DNA of 64,000 bases from Paenibacillus chondroitinus NBRC 15376. GTDB taxonomy: Bacteria; Bacillota; Bacilli; Paenibacillales; NBRC-103111. Under the pieces are notes generated by a model. It was not told the origin of the DNA. It was given only the letters and a program-made list of their open reading frames with translations, and made no database searches. The stretch covers positions 62,001 to 126,000 of the forward strand of contig NZ_BILW01000017.1 of NCBI RefSeq assembly GCF_004000765.1, given 5' to 3'. Every line of letters starts with the position of its first letter. The first letter of the stretch is position 1. Positions 9,440-18,380 of the stretch are shown here, piece by piece. Both the position numbers and the translations under genes were made by a program.

Positions 9440-10201
9440 ATGGAAGCATTCGCTATTCTGTTAGCTGCAGGCAAAGGTACACGGATGAAGTCGGAGCTGC
9501 CCAAAGTGCTTCATCCCGTCGGAGGCGTGCCGATGATCGGCCGCTTGGTGGGCAAGCTGGAAACGATGCCGATCACCCGTATTGTGGCGGTGATCGGGCA
9601 TCGGGGAGAGCTGGTGAAAAAGTGCTTGGGCACGCGGGTCACCTACGTCCAGCAGGAGATTCAGCTTGGAACGGCACACGCCGTTCATCAAACGGAGCCT
9701 CTGCTCCGTAAACGTAGCGGGTCTACCTTGGTGCTGACTGGCGATACGCCACTCATCCGACAATCGACCATCGAACGTCTGCTTGCCGCCCAGCGGGCAA
9801 ACATAAGCGCCGGTGTAGTGCTAACCGCGATCGTTCAGGATCCAACCGGCTATGGAAGAATTATTCGAGATCCTGCAAGCAGCGAGGTTGTCGATATCAT
9901 TGAAGAGAAGGACGCGACGCCTGAGCAGAAATTGATTAATGAAATTAACACAGGGATTTTCTGTTTCGATAATGATAGCTTGTTTCAAGCGCTCCCTGGC
10001 ATTACCAATGATAATGCGCAGCAGGAGTACTATTTGACCGATATCGTGAAGGTGATGCGACAGGCCGGTATTTCCGGGGGCAAGAAGCGATTTGAGGCCA
10101 TCATCCTCGAGGATCCGACAGAGGTGATGGGGATTAACACTCCTGAACAATTGGAGGAGGCGAATCGTGCCTTTTATGAACACATGGGGATTTTTGCATA
10201 A
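9440..10201 (+). CDS. UDP-GlcNAc pyrophosphorylase, single-domain GlmU-like
   Basis: Nucleotidyltransferase with the GlmU N-terminal signature LAAGKGTRMKSELPKVLHP, the GDTPL metal/UTP loop, EEKDATPEQ and EINTGI. It stops at 253 residues, about where the pyrophosphorylase domain of GlmU ends; the left-handed beta-helix acetyltransferase half of the usual ~455-residue enzyme is absent, with no remnant before glmM. It can therefore make UDP-GlcNAc only if GlcNAc-1-phosphate is supplied by another enzyme, or it may use GlcN-1-phosphate or another sugar-1-phosphate directly. A full housekeeping GlmU presumably exists elsewhere. GAGGGGAG ribosome binding site. The symbol glmU is not given because the second activity is missing. 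Confidence 0.85.
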   Translation: MEAFAILLAAGKGTRMKSELPKVLHPVGGVPMIGRLVGKLETMPITRIVAVIGHRGELVKKCLGTRVTYVQQEIQLGTAHAVHQTEPLLRKRSGSTLVLTGDTPLIRQSTIERLLAAQRANISAGVVLTAIVQDPTGYGRIIRDPASSEVVDIIEEKDATPEQKLINEINTGIFCFDNDSLFQALPGITNDNAQQEYYLTDIVKVMRQAGISGGKKRFEAIILEDPTEVMGINTPEQLEEANRAFYEHMGIFA

Positions 10202-10225
10202 CAAGTCATAGGGAGGAAAGCTGAT

Positions 10226-11584
10226 ATGGGAGCTATTTTCGGTACGGATGGCGTCAGAGGGGTTGCCAACCGCGAGTTAACGCCAGAGTTGGCTTTTGAA
10301 TTAGGGCTTATTGTTGGTTACATGCTATCCCGCAGTTGTGGAAGTATTCGGCCTACCGTCGTCATCGGACGGGATACCCGCATCTCCGGGCACATGCTGG
10401 AAGCAGCTTTGGCTGCCGGGTTGTTATCCACTGGGGCGGATGTCGTAAGACTGGGCGTACTACCGACGCCGGGTGTGGCTTATGTCACACGGCACTCAGG
10501 TATAGATGCAGGGGTGATGATCTCGGCATCTCATAATCCGGTGGAGGACAACGGGATTAAATTTTTTGGCAGGGACGGATTCAAAATGCCGGATGCGTGG
10601 GAAGCGGAGGTAGAGAGCCGCCTGGAGGGTGACGAACATTGGATTTCCCGCCCTACGGGAGCAGGAATTGGCACCCTGCGTGAGGATCCGCAGGGCGCAC
10701 AGGACTATGTGAGCTACTTGAAGTCGACGGCTACGGCGCCGCTGTCAGGCTGCAAGATCGTGCTTGATTGCGCGAACGGGGCAGCTTCCTTGCTAGCTCC
10801 GCAGCTATTCGTAGAATTGGGTGCAGAGACCATTCTGTTGTATCATCAGCCGGACGGTTTAAATATTAATCAGGATTGTGGCTCAACGCATCCGGAGCAT
10901 CTGCGTAAGGCTGTGCTGGACCATCGAGCCCATGCGGGACTTTCGTTCGACGGTGATGCGGACCGGTTGATTGCGGTTGATGAACGGGGCGAAATTCTGG
11001 ACGGGGATCACATCCTCTATATCCTTGCCGCTCGTCTGGCCAAACAGGGACGGCTGAGGCAAAACACGGTCGTTTCTACCGTCATGAGCAATCTTGGCTT
11101 TCATCAAGCGCTGCAAACCATCGGTCTCAACTCGTTAAAGAGCAAGGTCGGAGACCGGCATGTCATGGAAGCGATGCGGATAGGCGGGTACAACTTGGGC
11201 GGTGAGTCGTCCGGACATATCATTTTACTGGATGAATCGACGACAGGGGATGGTTTGTTATCGGCTGTTCAGCTGCTGCAGGTCATGCTTCAAGAAGGAA
11301 AGCCTTTGTCGGAGCTCGCGTCCCCTGTCGTAAAATACCCACAGCTGGTGGTAAATGTACGAGTAATGAATAAATACAAGCTGGAAGGCAATCACCGAAT
11401 TGATGCCGCAATCCGTCGGGTGGAAAGTGAGATGGCCGGTCGAGGCCGTGTATTGGTGCGGCCTTCGGGCACGGAATCACTGGTGCGTGTGATGGCGGAA
11501 GGACCGGATGAAAGGGAGTTGTCCGGTTATATTGAAGGCATTGTAGAGGTGGTAAAGGAAGAGCTTGAATATAGCATGGTTTAA
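10226..11584 (+). CDS. glmM: Phosphoglucosamine mutase
   Basis: Interconverts glucosamine-6-phosphate and glucosamine-1-phosphate. The phosphohexomutase motifs are intact: FGTDGVRG at the N-terminus, catalytic Ser102 in ISASHNP, the metal loop DGDADR, the sugar-binding GGESSGH loop, and the phosphate-binding RPSGTESLVRVM near the C-terminus. 452 residues, normal for GlmM. GGGAGGAAAGC precedes ATG 10226. With GlmS and the shortened GlmU it completes a local UDP-amino-sugar supply line within the exopolysaccharide cluster, in an order (S-U-M) that suggests co-transcription. Confidence 0.93.
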   Translation: MGAIFGTDGVRGVANRELTPELAFELGLIVGYMLSRSCGSIRPTVVIGRDTRISGHMLEAALAAGLLSTGADVVRLGVLPTPGVAYVTRHSGIDAGVMISASHNPVEDNGIKFFGRDGFKMPDAWEAEVESRLEGDEHWISRPTGAGIGTLREDPQGAQDYVSYLKSTATAPLSGCKIVLDCANGAASLLAPQLFVELGAETILLYHQPDGLNINQDCGSTHPEHLRKAVLDHRAHAGLSFDGDADRLIAVDERGEILDGDHILYILAARLAKQGRLRQNTVVSTVMSNLGFHQALQTIGLNSLKSKVGDRHVMEAMRIGGYNLGGESSGHIILLDESTTGDGLLSAVQLLQVMLQEGKPLSELASPVVKYPQLVVNVRVMNKYKLEGNHRIDAAIRRVESEMAGRGRVLVRPSGTESLVRVMAEGPDERELSGYIEGIVEVVKEELEYSMV

Positions 11585-11597
11585 TCCGTTAGTCCCT

Positions 11598-12848
11598 ATG
11601 AGAAAGATGATTGTATGCTTGGTCATTCTACAAATTTTAACAAGTGGTCCTTTATTTCTCCCGGCATACTCTCTTATCACTGAGCTTGGGGTGGAGGTCA
11701 ACGGGGAAAAGATTGCCTTTGCGGATGTCCAGCCTTACATCGATGAACAGACGGGTAGTACGATGGTGCCGGCTAGAGAAATTGCCGAAAAACTGGGTGC
11801 TGAAGTGGAATGGGATCGTTCCCTGGAATTGGTGACCTTTCGGAGTCAGCACGCTACAACATTATTAACCATTGGTCAGAAGATTGCTTCGGTTGATGGC
11901 AAGCAGGTGGAATTGGACTCTCCGGCTGTCCTTAAAAATGACCGAACCATGGTTCCGCTGAGAGCTGTTAGTGAGAGCCTCGGAGCCGATGTCGATTGGG
12001 TGGGAGAACGGAATTTGGTACTGATAACTTCGGCGGACAAAGCGCAAAGGTCCACTTGGATCTGGGACAGCAAGTTAATTGAGACGGATGGTGACCGCAT
12101 CCTCCAGTTTGCGGCGGACCAAAAACTGACTTTCATTTATGTGCGCTATGAAACGTATCCAGGTCAAGACGTTTATCGGAATTTCATCCGCAGAGCGAGT
12201 GGTCAGGGCATCAAGGTTGAGGCGCTGGCCGGCAAATCAGATTGGATATATGAAGATAACCATATTTATATCCGGCAATGGATTGCAGCGGTTACGCAAT
12301 ATAACGCATCGGTAGGTGCGCTAGAACGCTTCCAAGGCTTTCATTTTGATATTGAGCCCTACACATTGGATATGTGGAAGAGCAATCAGACCTGGGTGCT
12401 TGAACGGTGGATGGATACAATCAGACTCATTGAATCGGAAGTGAAAAGCTCTGATCGCAGCATGACGATGGCCTTCGATATTCCCTTTTGGATCAACAGC
12501 TGTACCGTTCCGGGATCCAGCTACTCCTTTAGCGCCTGGCTGCTGGAAAAGGCGGATACTGTCGTCATTATGGCTTATCGTAATACGGCACTCGGCAACA
12601 ACGGCATCATTGCCAGAGCCAAATCCATCATTTTAGAAGCAGCTACGCTGAAGAAACAGGCAGTCATTGCAGTGGATACGTTGCCCAGTACGGAAGCCGA
12701 TTATACGACCTTTTATAAGTCGAACTCTTCGCTTATGGAGTCGGAATTGAAACAGGTCAAGGAAAGCCTCTCCCTTTATCCGAGCTATATCGGCATCGCT
12801 GTCCATGATTACGTGAGATGGATCGAGCTATTGAACGCTAATCGTTAA
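11598..12848 (+). CDS. Exported protein: copper-amine-oxidase-N-like stalk plus glycosidase-like C-terminal domain
   Basis: From ATG 11598 the product starts with a signal peptide (MRKMIVCLVILQILTSGPLF). A TTG at 11565 inside glmM would extend it, but GGAA-type pairing there sits too close. Residues ~30-150 are two copies of the short 'copper amine oxidase N-terminal' unit common in Paenibacillus surface proteins (TMVPAREIAEKLGAEVEWD; TMVPLRAVSESLGADVDWV). The remaining ~260 residues look like a TIM-barrel fold: a GFHFDIEPY strand carries acidic residues where GH18-like barrels place theirs, and a VVIMAYRN strand follows. Probably a cell-wall or polysaccharide-active enzyme, or a catalytically altered relative; function inferred from position and fold signature only. 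Confidence 0.7.
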   Translation: MRKMIVCLVILQILTSGPLFLPAYSLITELGVEVNGEKIAFADVQPYIDEQTGSTMVPAREIAEKLGAEVEWDRSLELVTFRSQHATTLLTIGQKIASVDGKQVELDSPAVLKNDRTMVPLRAVSESLGADVDWVGERNLVLITSADKAQRSTWIWDSKLIETDGDRILQFAADQKLTFIYVRYETYPGQDVYRNFIRRASGQGIKVEALAGKSDWIYEDNHIYIRQWIAAVTQYNASVGALERFQGFHFDIEPYTLDMWKSNQTWVLERWMDTIRLIESEVKSSDRSMTMAFDIPFWINSCTVPGSSYSFSAWLLEKADTVVIMAYRNTALGNNGIIARAKSIILEAATLKKQAVIAVDTLPSTEADYTTFYKSNSSLMESELKQVKESLSLYPSYIGIAVHDYVRWIELLNANR

Positions 12849-12883
12849 ACGGGTTCGATGAACAAGAAGGAGGAGGATGCAAA

Positions 12884-13762
12884 ATGAAAAAAGCAGGTTT
12901 GGTGATCACTCTGTTGGCTAGTGCGGCGCTCGGCGTCTCAGGAGTGGCTTTTGCTTTCGCAAGTGGCCATGAGACGGCTGGAACCTTTCAGGAATCGTCT
13001 TTACCGGGAGGAGGACTTGAGGTCCCTCATAATGATCGGATTCATCTTTCTACCGATAAGCAGTGGATCTCCTCGGAAGGCCATTTGTCGGATCTCATTC
13101 GGCTGCAGTGGACGAAAGACCGAGCGAAGCCGGCCATCGCTTGGCTGGATGAGAATGGAAAGGACAAGGCGGCTATCATTACTCATGCCAAAGCGAATAA
13201 CCCGGAGCAGCACGATCATAATCATATGTCGTTCGAAACGACGATGGCACCAGTCGGCAAAAATGCAAATGAGCTGTTTACGCGTCTGGAAATTCCGTTC
13301 GATCAGGATGTGGCCGAAATTCGCACACATTCCTCTAATTTCAATGTAATGGACGGGATTTTACGGATAGCCGGAACCGGTGGCGTCAATCGTGATCTGA
13401 CTTGGGCCAAATCGGATGATGGGAATGTGACGACGCCTCGCTGGGCGATGCGTGCAGATACCTCCGAGGAAACAGGAGGAAATGCCGGCTCCAATCTGCA
13501 AATTATCCGTTATTCGGATGATGGTAAAGCACTCGACAACCCGTTAACTATTAACCGCAGCAACGGCAATATCGGTATTGGAAATTCGGACGCCAAGACC
13601 AAGCTGGACGTCAGTGATGACAGCATTCGCATCAGGAAATCTATGACGCCGGCTTCGTCTACTGCCCCTGGAGAAGTGGGGGAGATGGCATGGGATGACG
13701 GGTATGTATATGTTTGTGTAGCACCTAATACATGGAAAAGAACGGCACTATCCTCGTGGTGA
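12884..13762 (+). CDS. Secreted protein with tail-fibre-like repeats, function unknown
   Basis: Strong AAGGAGGAGG ribosome binding site; N-terminal signal peptide (about residues 1-25). The mature part is rich in Asn, Asp and Gly and includes phrases such as NPLTINRSNGNIGIGN and TKLDVSDDSIRIR, the pattern seen in phage tail fibres and other trimeric beta-solenoid stalks, ending in a small Trp/Tyr/Cys-containing domain (DDGYVYVCVAPNTWKRTAL) that resembles a tail-tip module. It is the last gene of the exopolysaccharide cluster, followed by a strong terminator. I do not recognise the family; a secreted structural or polysaccharide-binding protein is the simplest guess. Confidence 0.65.
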   Translation: MKKAGLVITLLASAALGVSGVAFAFASGHETAGTFQESSLPGGGLEVPHNDRIHLSTDKQWISSEGHLSDLIRLQWTKDRAKPAIAWLDENGKDKAAIITHAKANNPEQHDHNHMSFETTMAPVGKNANELFTRLEIPFDQDVAEIRTHSSNFNVMDGILRIAGTGGVNRDLTWAKSDDGNVTTPRWAMRADTSEETGGNAGSNLQIIRYSDDGKALDNPLTINRSNGNIGIGNSDAKTKLDVSDDSIRIRKSMTPASSTAPGEVGEMAWDDGYVYVCVAPNTWKRTALSSW

Positions 13763-13841
13763 AAATAACTCCTTTCTTTCCAAAACATTCAAAGCATTTA
13801 GCCTCGGCGACTCATTTTTCATTCATATTAGTTCAGAAGGT

Positions 13842-13872
13842 AAAGCCCTCTATTTCATAGAGGGCTTTTTTT
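13842..13872 (+). terminator. Rho-independent terminator closing the exopolysaccharide cluster
   Basis: Stem AAAGCCCTCTAT / ATAGAGGGCTTT followed by a T run. It lies about 80 nt after the last exported-protein gene. The rest of 13763-14074 carries a second weaker hairpin (about 13925-13940) and an AT-rich tract that probably holds the promoter of the downstream two-component operon; no gene seen. Confidence 0.85.
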
Positions 13873-14074
13873 GAGCGATAAGCGGAAAATGCCTTGTATG
13901 ACGCGGGGGCTGAAGGCATTCAACGCGCTTCCAAAGCGGCTTTTTGACACATTTCTTGAAGGTTGTTATGTGGTTTCTATTATGCAATATAAATCATACA
14001 ACTTCGAATACCCCCTTAAAATGTAAATAATTTCAGAAGTCTATGAGAGGATCATAGAAAGGTGTGAACCGCTT

Positions 14075-14776
14075 GTGACTTGGAAAGTGTTGATTGTGGA
14101 TGATGATCCGAATGTGAGAGAAATCATCCGGCTCTACTTCCGTCAGCAGCTTATCGAATTAATCGAGGCCCCAGATGGCGTCTCGGCCCTGACCATGTTA
14201 GCGGAAATTAAGCCTGATATCGTGATACTAGATGTGATGATGCCCGGACTCGACGGTTATGAAACGTGCCGGGAGATTACCAAGCGTTATGATGTGCCGG
14301 TCATTATGTTGACGGCGAAGAACGATGAGTTTGATCGGGTGCTGGGTCTTGAGTTGGGCGCCGACGATTATATGACCAAGCCCTTCAGTCCGAGGGAGCT
14401 GGTGGCGCGCATTAAAGCGATTTTTCGCAGAATGCAGAAGGGACAGTCGATTATTGAGGTGGATGCACCCGTCCAATATGAGTTTGATAATTTAGTCATA
14501 CATGTGAACCGCCGAGAGGTACTCTCGGGGAGTATGAAAATTGACATGCGCCCCAAGGAGTTTGAACTGCTCGCATTTTTCGCGAAATCTCCGGGCAGCG
14601 TGTTTACAAGAGAACAGCTGCTGGAGCAGGTGTGGGGATATAATTTTTTAGGCGATATGAGAACGGTGGACGTTCATATTAAAAAGCTTCGTGAAAAGCT
14701 AAGTACGTGCCATCATGTTTGTATTCATACGGTCTGGGGAGTGGGCTATAAATTTGAGGTAGCAGCATGTACCTAA
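14075..14776 (+). CDS. OmpR/PhoB-family response regulator
   Basis: GTG start at 14075 with AGAAAGGTG at about 9 nt. Receiver domain with the acidic pair (VDDDP), phosphorylatable Asp53 (VILDVMMPG), Thr80 and Lys102 (MTKPFSP); C-terminal winged-helix DNA-binding domain (about 130-230) with the usual MRPKEFELLAFFAKSPGSVF and RTVDVHIKKLREKL segments. Its stop codon overlaps the start of the histidine kinase gene by 10 nt, so the two form a translationally coupled pair. Unlike the regulator at 5351, every catalytic residue is present. Target genes unknown; the position right after the exopolysaccharide cluster makes that a candidate target. Confidence 0.92.
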   Translation: MTWKVLIVDDDPNVREIIRLYFRQQLIELIEAPDGVSALTMLAEIKPDIVILDVMMPGLDGYETCREITKRYDVPVIMLTAKNDEFDRVLGLELGADDYMTKPFSPRELVARIKAIFRRMQKGQSIIEVDAPVQYEFDNLVIHVNRREVLSGSMKIDMRPKEFELLAFFAKSPGSVFTREQLLEQVWGYNFLGDMRTVDVHIKKLREKLSTCHHVCIHTVWGVGYKFEVAACT

Positions 14777-16245
14777 ATCCAAATAAAAGCATTCTCCGCA
14801 AAATGTTGACCAGCTCCATCGTTACGGTGCTTCTTGGGCTATGTGCGGTAGGAATCGTTATTTCGTTGTTTGCCAAGGATTATATCGTCAACTCCAAAAG
14901 TAATGAGATGATCCGGCAAGCCAAGCAGGTTAATCTCGCCATTCAGAATCAGACAGAACCGAATGATAGATTTAAGGAGCAGCTGCGTTTTTTCGATCAA
15001 GCCTTTGATTCGCGTATTTGGATATTTGACTTGAACGGAAACATCGTTACTACATCTTCAAAGGATGAGGTGAACGTAGGCAAGACCGTCAGCACTGAAG
15101 TTGTAAAACAAGTCCTGAATGGTGAACCCGCCATATGGAATTTATCCGAAGGTTCTAAGGAAGGCATGCTTTCGATTGCCGTCCCATGGGGAAAAGACAA
15201 CGACGTATACGGTGGAATTGTCCTGCATTCGCCTCTTAAAGGGATGAATGAGACCATCGCGCAGCTTAGAGAAACCATCCTTTGGGTTACCTTGCTCGGT
15301 ATATTCTTTTCATTTGGTGTATCCTCCTATTTATCCTGGTCCATTACCCGACCTATCCAACAGATCGACAAGGCGGCAGCCAAGATTGCCGTCGGTGATT
15401 ACAGTGAGAGAATTCAAATAGATTCCAAAGACGAGATTGGTGAGCTGGCGACAACCATTAATCACATGGTGGAGCAACTTGCGCGCGTTGATCTGGAAAA
15501 GAGACAGCTGAATCAGCTGCGGCATGACTTTTTGGCTAATGTTTCCCATGAGCTGCGAACGCCGCTTACGGCGATGCAGGGTTTTTTGGAGGCGCTTCAG
15601 GATGGTTTGATCGAAGAAGGAGCACGGGAAAAATATTACGAGATCATGGTTAACGAAACCCTTCATATGAATCGGCTGGTGGATGATATTACCGATTTAA
15701 TGAAGCTGGAAAATAAGGAAATCGATCTTGTGTGGTTGGCGGTCGATGTTCAGGCGATGTTGTCCAAGCTGTCCTTTAAATTCCAACCGGAAGCAGAACT
15801 TCGCGGGACGGTTATTCACTGCCTTGAAGATGAAAATTCGCCACAGGCTCACGCTGATCCGGATCGACTGGAACAAATTTTTAATAATTTGATCAAAAAT
15901 GCAGTTAAGTTCACCGAGAACGGAACGATAGAATTGAAGGCGATGGCGGTTCCGTCGGAAGGGTGTGTCCTCATCACGGTAACCGATACGGGAATCGGTA
16001 TATCACCGGAGGATCAAGGGCTCATCTGGGAGCGCTTCTTCAAAGTGGAGAGAGGCAGACCAGTGAAGCATAAAGGCTCATCCGGCTTAGGGCTCGCCAT
16101 TGTGCGAGAGCTTGTAGAGCTTCACAATGGAAGCATTCGCGTGCGAAGCGAGCTGGGGATCGGAAGCGCCTTTGAAGTCAGAATTCCGCTTTATGACAGC
16201 CGTCAGTATGTGCGGCCGTTGGTAAATTTGGCTGATGTTGGATAA
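14767..16245 (+). CDS. Sensor histidine kinase, two-component partner
   Basis: 492 residues. Two membrane helices (about 17-36 and 170-192) enclose a ~130-residue extracellular sensor domain; a HAMP linker follows (SITRPIQQIDKAAAKIAVGD), then the dimerisation/phosphoacceptor domain with His261 in NVSHELRTPL, and the ATPase domain with N box (NLIKNAVKF), G1 (DTGIGI), F box (WERFFKVERGR) and G2 (GSSGLGLAIV). Architecture is that of PhoR/VicK-like kinases without a PAS domain. Overlaps the regulator gene. The signal is unknown. Confidence 0.92.
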   Translation: MYLNPNKSILRKMLTSSIVTVLLGLCAVGIVISLFAKDYIVNSKSNEMIRQAKQVNLAIQNQTEPNDRFKEQLRFFDQAFDSRIWIFDLNGNIVTTSSKDEVNVGKTVSTEVVKQVLNGEPAIWNLSEGSKEGMLSIAVPWGKDNDVYGGIVLHSPLKGMNETIAQLRETILWVTLLGIFFSFGVSSYLSWSITRPIQQIDKAAAKIAVGDYSERIQIDSKDEIGELATTINHMVEQLARVDLEKRQLNQLRHDFLANVSHELRTPLTAMQGFLEALQDGLIEEGAREKYYEIMVNETLHMNRLVDDITDLMKLENKEIDLVWLAVDVQAMLSKLSFKFQPEAELRGTVIHCLEDENSPQAHADPDRLEQIFNNLIKNAVKFTENGTIELKAMAVPSEGCVLITVTDTGIGISPEDQGLIWERFFKVERGRPVKHKGSSGLGLAIVRELVELHNGSIRVRSELGIGSAFEVRIPLYDSRQYVRPLVNLADVG

Positions 16246-16298
16246 CTCGTATCCACCTATCGCTAGAACCAAACAATCCACTAAATAAATAATGCATG

Positions 16299-16335
16299 AG
16301 CCTCCATCTCCTTCACAAAGGGTTGGAGGTTCTTT
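16299..16335 (+). terminator. Probable terminator of the two-component operon
   Basis: CCTCCA at 16301-16306 pairs with TGGAGG at 16324-16329, with flanking weaker pairs and a short T-rich tail. The rest of 16246-16663 holds what may be a broken small gene: a frame from ATG 16339 encodes about 28 residues, meets TAA, and continues in the same frame for about 39 more codons ending in LDRYLPT. I do not recognise it. Confidence 0.5.
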
Positions 16336-16663
16336 ACTTATGCAGGCGTCCTTGCAAAATCCGAGCTTCTTAGACGAGTTAAAAAAATTCGCGCCTGCAC
16401 AGTGGAACTATCTATATCAAATGTTCTAAAATATCGAGAGAAGCTCATTCGAAGATATGACCTTGAACAATTCCCTCGTGGATAAAATGGGAGTTTATGG
16501 ACCTGGCTGCGCGTTCTTCCTAGATCGCTATCTTCCCACTTAAGCAGGCGAAGGCAGCTAATTTTATTTTACGTTGTCCAAGGTTGACAATGGAACGGAT
16601 AGCTAATAAATGAGATGAATTGGGACATTGAACAGTCCTGATTTCCATAGAGAGGTTTATGAT

Positions 16664-17623
16664 ATGATCAATAATTTTTGGCGCGAATTGCCACGACCTT
16701 TTTTTGTATTGGCTCCCATGGAAGATGTGACGGATGTTGTGTTTCGTCATGTCGTGAGCGAAGCGGCAAGACCCGATGTTTTCTTTACAGAGTTTGCGAA
16801 CACGGAGAGCTATTGTCACCCGGAGGGGAATCACAGCGTTCGCGGGCGTTTGACTTTCACAGAGGATGAACAGCCTATCGTCGCGCACATATGGGGAGAT
16901 AAGCCGGAATACTTCCGTCAGATGAGTATCGGCATGGCGAAACAAGGGTTTAGAGGTATCGATATCAATATGGGCTGTCCTGTAGCCAACGTTGCGGAGA
17001 ATGGGAAAGGAAGCGGCTTGATCTGTCGTCCTGAAGTTGCAGGGGAGATCATTCAAGCAGCCAAAGTCGGAGGACTGCCCGTAAGCGTAAAAACAAGGCT
17101 GGGTTTCAGTGCTATAGACGAATGGCGCGATTGGCTAACCCATATCTTGAAACAAGATATCGTTAATCTATCCATTCATCTGCGGACAAGAGAGGAAATG
17201 AGTAAAGTAGACGCTCATTGGGAGCTAATCCCGGAGATTAAGAAGCTTCGCGATGAGGTGGCACCGGATACGCTGTTGACCATTAACGGAGATATACCTG
17301 ACCGTCAAGTCGGGTTACAGCTCGCACAACAGTATGGTGTAGATGGAATTATGATTGGGCGTGGTATATTCAATAATCCTTTCGCCTTTGAGAAGGAGCC
17401 GAGGGAGCATAGCAGTGGGGAATTGCTTAACCTTCTACGGTTGCATCTGGATCTCCATGATCACTATTCAGCACGGGAGCCGCGTCTGTTTAAGCCTATG
17501 ACTCGCTTCTTTAAAATCTATGTCCGTGGATTCCGAGGAGCTGGCGAATTAAGAAATAACTTAATGAATACGAATTCAACGAGTGAAGTGCGTGCATTGC
17601 TCGATGAGTTTGGAAGCAAGTAA
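16664..17623 (+). CDS. tRNA-dihydrouridine synthase
   Basis: FMN enzyme reducing specific uridines in tRNA D-loops. ATG 16664 is preceded by AGAGAGG at 8 nt; an upstream TTG at 16628 has no such site. The Dus signatures are present: [12 protein letters not shown] at the start of the barrel, catalytic Cys105 in [14 protein letters not shown] with the FMN-phosphate-contacting residues, NGDI, and [13 protein letters not shown]. The C-terminal helical domain is present, giving 319 residues. The subgroup (DusA/B/C-like) cannot be assigned confidently. It is followed by a methyltransferase-like gene-end fragment and the terminator at 17711. Confidence 0.88.
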   Translation: MINNFWRELPRPFFVLAPMEDVTDVVFRHVVSEAARPDVFFTEFANTESYCHPEGNHSVRGRLTFTEDEQPIVAHIWGDKPEYFRQMSIGMAKQGFRGIDINMGCPVANVAENGKGSGLICRPEVAGEIIQAAKVGGLPVSVKTRLGFSAIDEWRDWLTHILKQDIVNLSIHLRTREEMSKVDAHWELIPEIKKLRDEVAPDTLLTINGDIPDRQVGLQLAQQYGVDGIMIGRGIFNNPFAFEKEPREHSSGELLNLLRLHLDLHDHYSAREPRLFKPMTRFFKIYVRGFRGAGELRNNLMNTNSTSEVRALLDEFGSK

Positions 17624-17652
17624 TAGCTCTTGTTCTCACTGATTACTCCACA

Positions 17653-17677
17653 CATGTGGAGTCGGTGGCTTTGTTGG
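17653..17677 (+). repeat. Dispersed 25-nt element, copy A (methyltransferase 3'-end-like)
   Basis: CATGTGGAGTCGGTGGCTTT and the next five bases match copies at 33430 and 42689 at about 20 of 25 positions. In frame, the surrounding DNA encodes DYSTHVESVALLAYNV then a stop, resembling the HVE-containing C-terminus of TrmA/RlmD-type uracil methyltransferases. See the finding on this family. Confidence 0.55.
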
Positions 17678-17710
17678 CCTACAACGTTTAGCAGGCTTCT
17701 ACACAACAAA

Positions 17711-17739
17711 ACCCAGCCTTTATGAGGGCTGGGTTCTTT
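17711..17739 (+). terminator. Rho-independent terminator, duplicated at 28263
   Basis: ACCCAGCC / GGCTGGGT stem with a TTATGA-type loop and a short T-rich tail. The hairpin and its flanks recur almost unchanged at 28255-28300, together with the end of the protease gene. Confidence 0.7.
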
Positions 17740-17788
17740 GGTAACCAATTAATTTGATTGAGCAGAGTACATTTCCATCTTTTTAAGA

Positions 17789-18136
17789 TCAATGATCACC
17801 ACTTTTTAATAGGTCGAGACCAATCAATCCGTTAATATGAGTAATCTCTTCATGAAAAACACCAAAATCAATAGGTATATCTGTTAGAATTAATGAGCCT
17901 AATTGGATGTGGTCGACACGTTTTTGAAATGAATACTCGTCTCCGCCGATACCAAAGCTTCGTACAAGCTTATCCCCATTTTCAAATTTAATACCAATTT
18001 GTGACACGACATCTGAGGATAGAAGTGTATGCGCAGCACCGGTATCTATCACTAAATTATCGATTTTTATAGAGTTTCCTTTATAACAAAGCACTAATGA
18101 TGTTTGGAGTAAATGATCGATTAGGTAGATTTGCAT
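17789..18136 (-). CDS. Retropepsin-like aspartic protease
   Basis: A small single-domain aspartic protease (about 115 residues). The catalytic motif is VIDTGAAHTLLS, followed by the flap region FGIGGDEYSF and the psi-loop-like INGLIGLDLL near the C-terminus, as in bacterial retroviral-type (clan AA) proteases that act as homodimers. ATG at 18136 is separated by one base from the stop of the upstream small gene, so the two are translationally coupled. No signal peptide. Substrate unknown. A degenerate copy of its 3' end lies at 28300-28475. Confidence 0.82.
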   Translation of the reverse strand: MQIYLIDHLLQTSLVLCYKGNSIKIDNLVIDTGAAHTLLSSDVVSQIGIKFENGDKLVRSFGIGGDEYSFQKRVDHIQLGSLILTDIPIDFGVFHEEITHINGLIGLDLLKSGDH

Positions 18137-18137
18137 C

Positions 18138-18380
18138 TTACCGGCCTCTGTAGAAAGCACTTTTTCTAATTTCTATAGTAATCCGATCTTGACCTGTATG
18201 ATAAACAATATTATTTTGTCTGCACTGTAAAAGTTCTTTTGTTGCCTCATCGGGATCCGCAATAGCTTTAATCAATGCGACTTCATCAACGTACTGAATG
18301 CTTTCTTCTGTATGGGAATTCAAAATTTCGAGAAGGACGTACTGATCAGGGTAAATATTACGGACTTCCTGCCATTGCAT
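18138..18380 (-). CDS. Small protein coupled to the aspartic protease
   Basis: About 80 residues starting MQWQEVRNIYPDQYVLLEIL; GGAGAGG lies about 10 nt before the ATG (an in-frame GTG at 18389 is the alternative). Acidic N-terminal half, basic C-terminus, no membrane segment. It ends one base before the start of the protease gene, and such small proteins commonly precede retropepsin-like genes in firmicutes. It may be a partner or substrate; I do not recognise a named family. Confidence 0.7.
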   Translation of the reverse strand: MQWQEVRNIYPDQYVLLEILNSHTEESIQYVDEVALIKAIADPDEATKELLQCRQNNIVYHTGQDRITIEIRKSAFYRGR

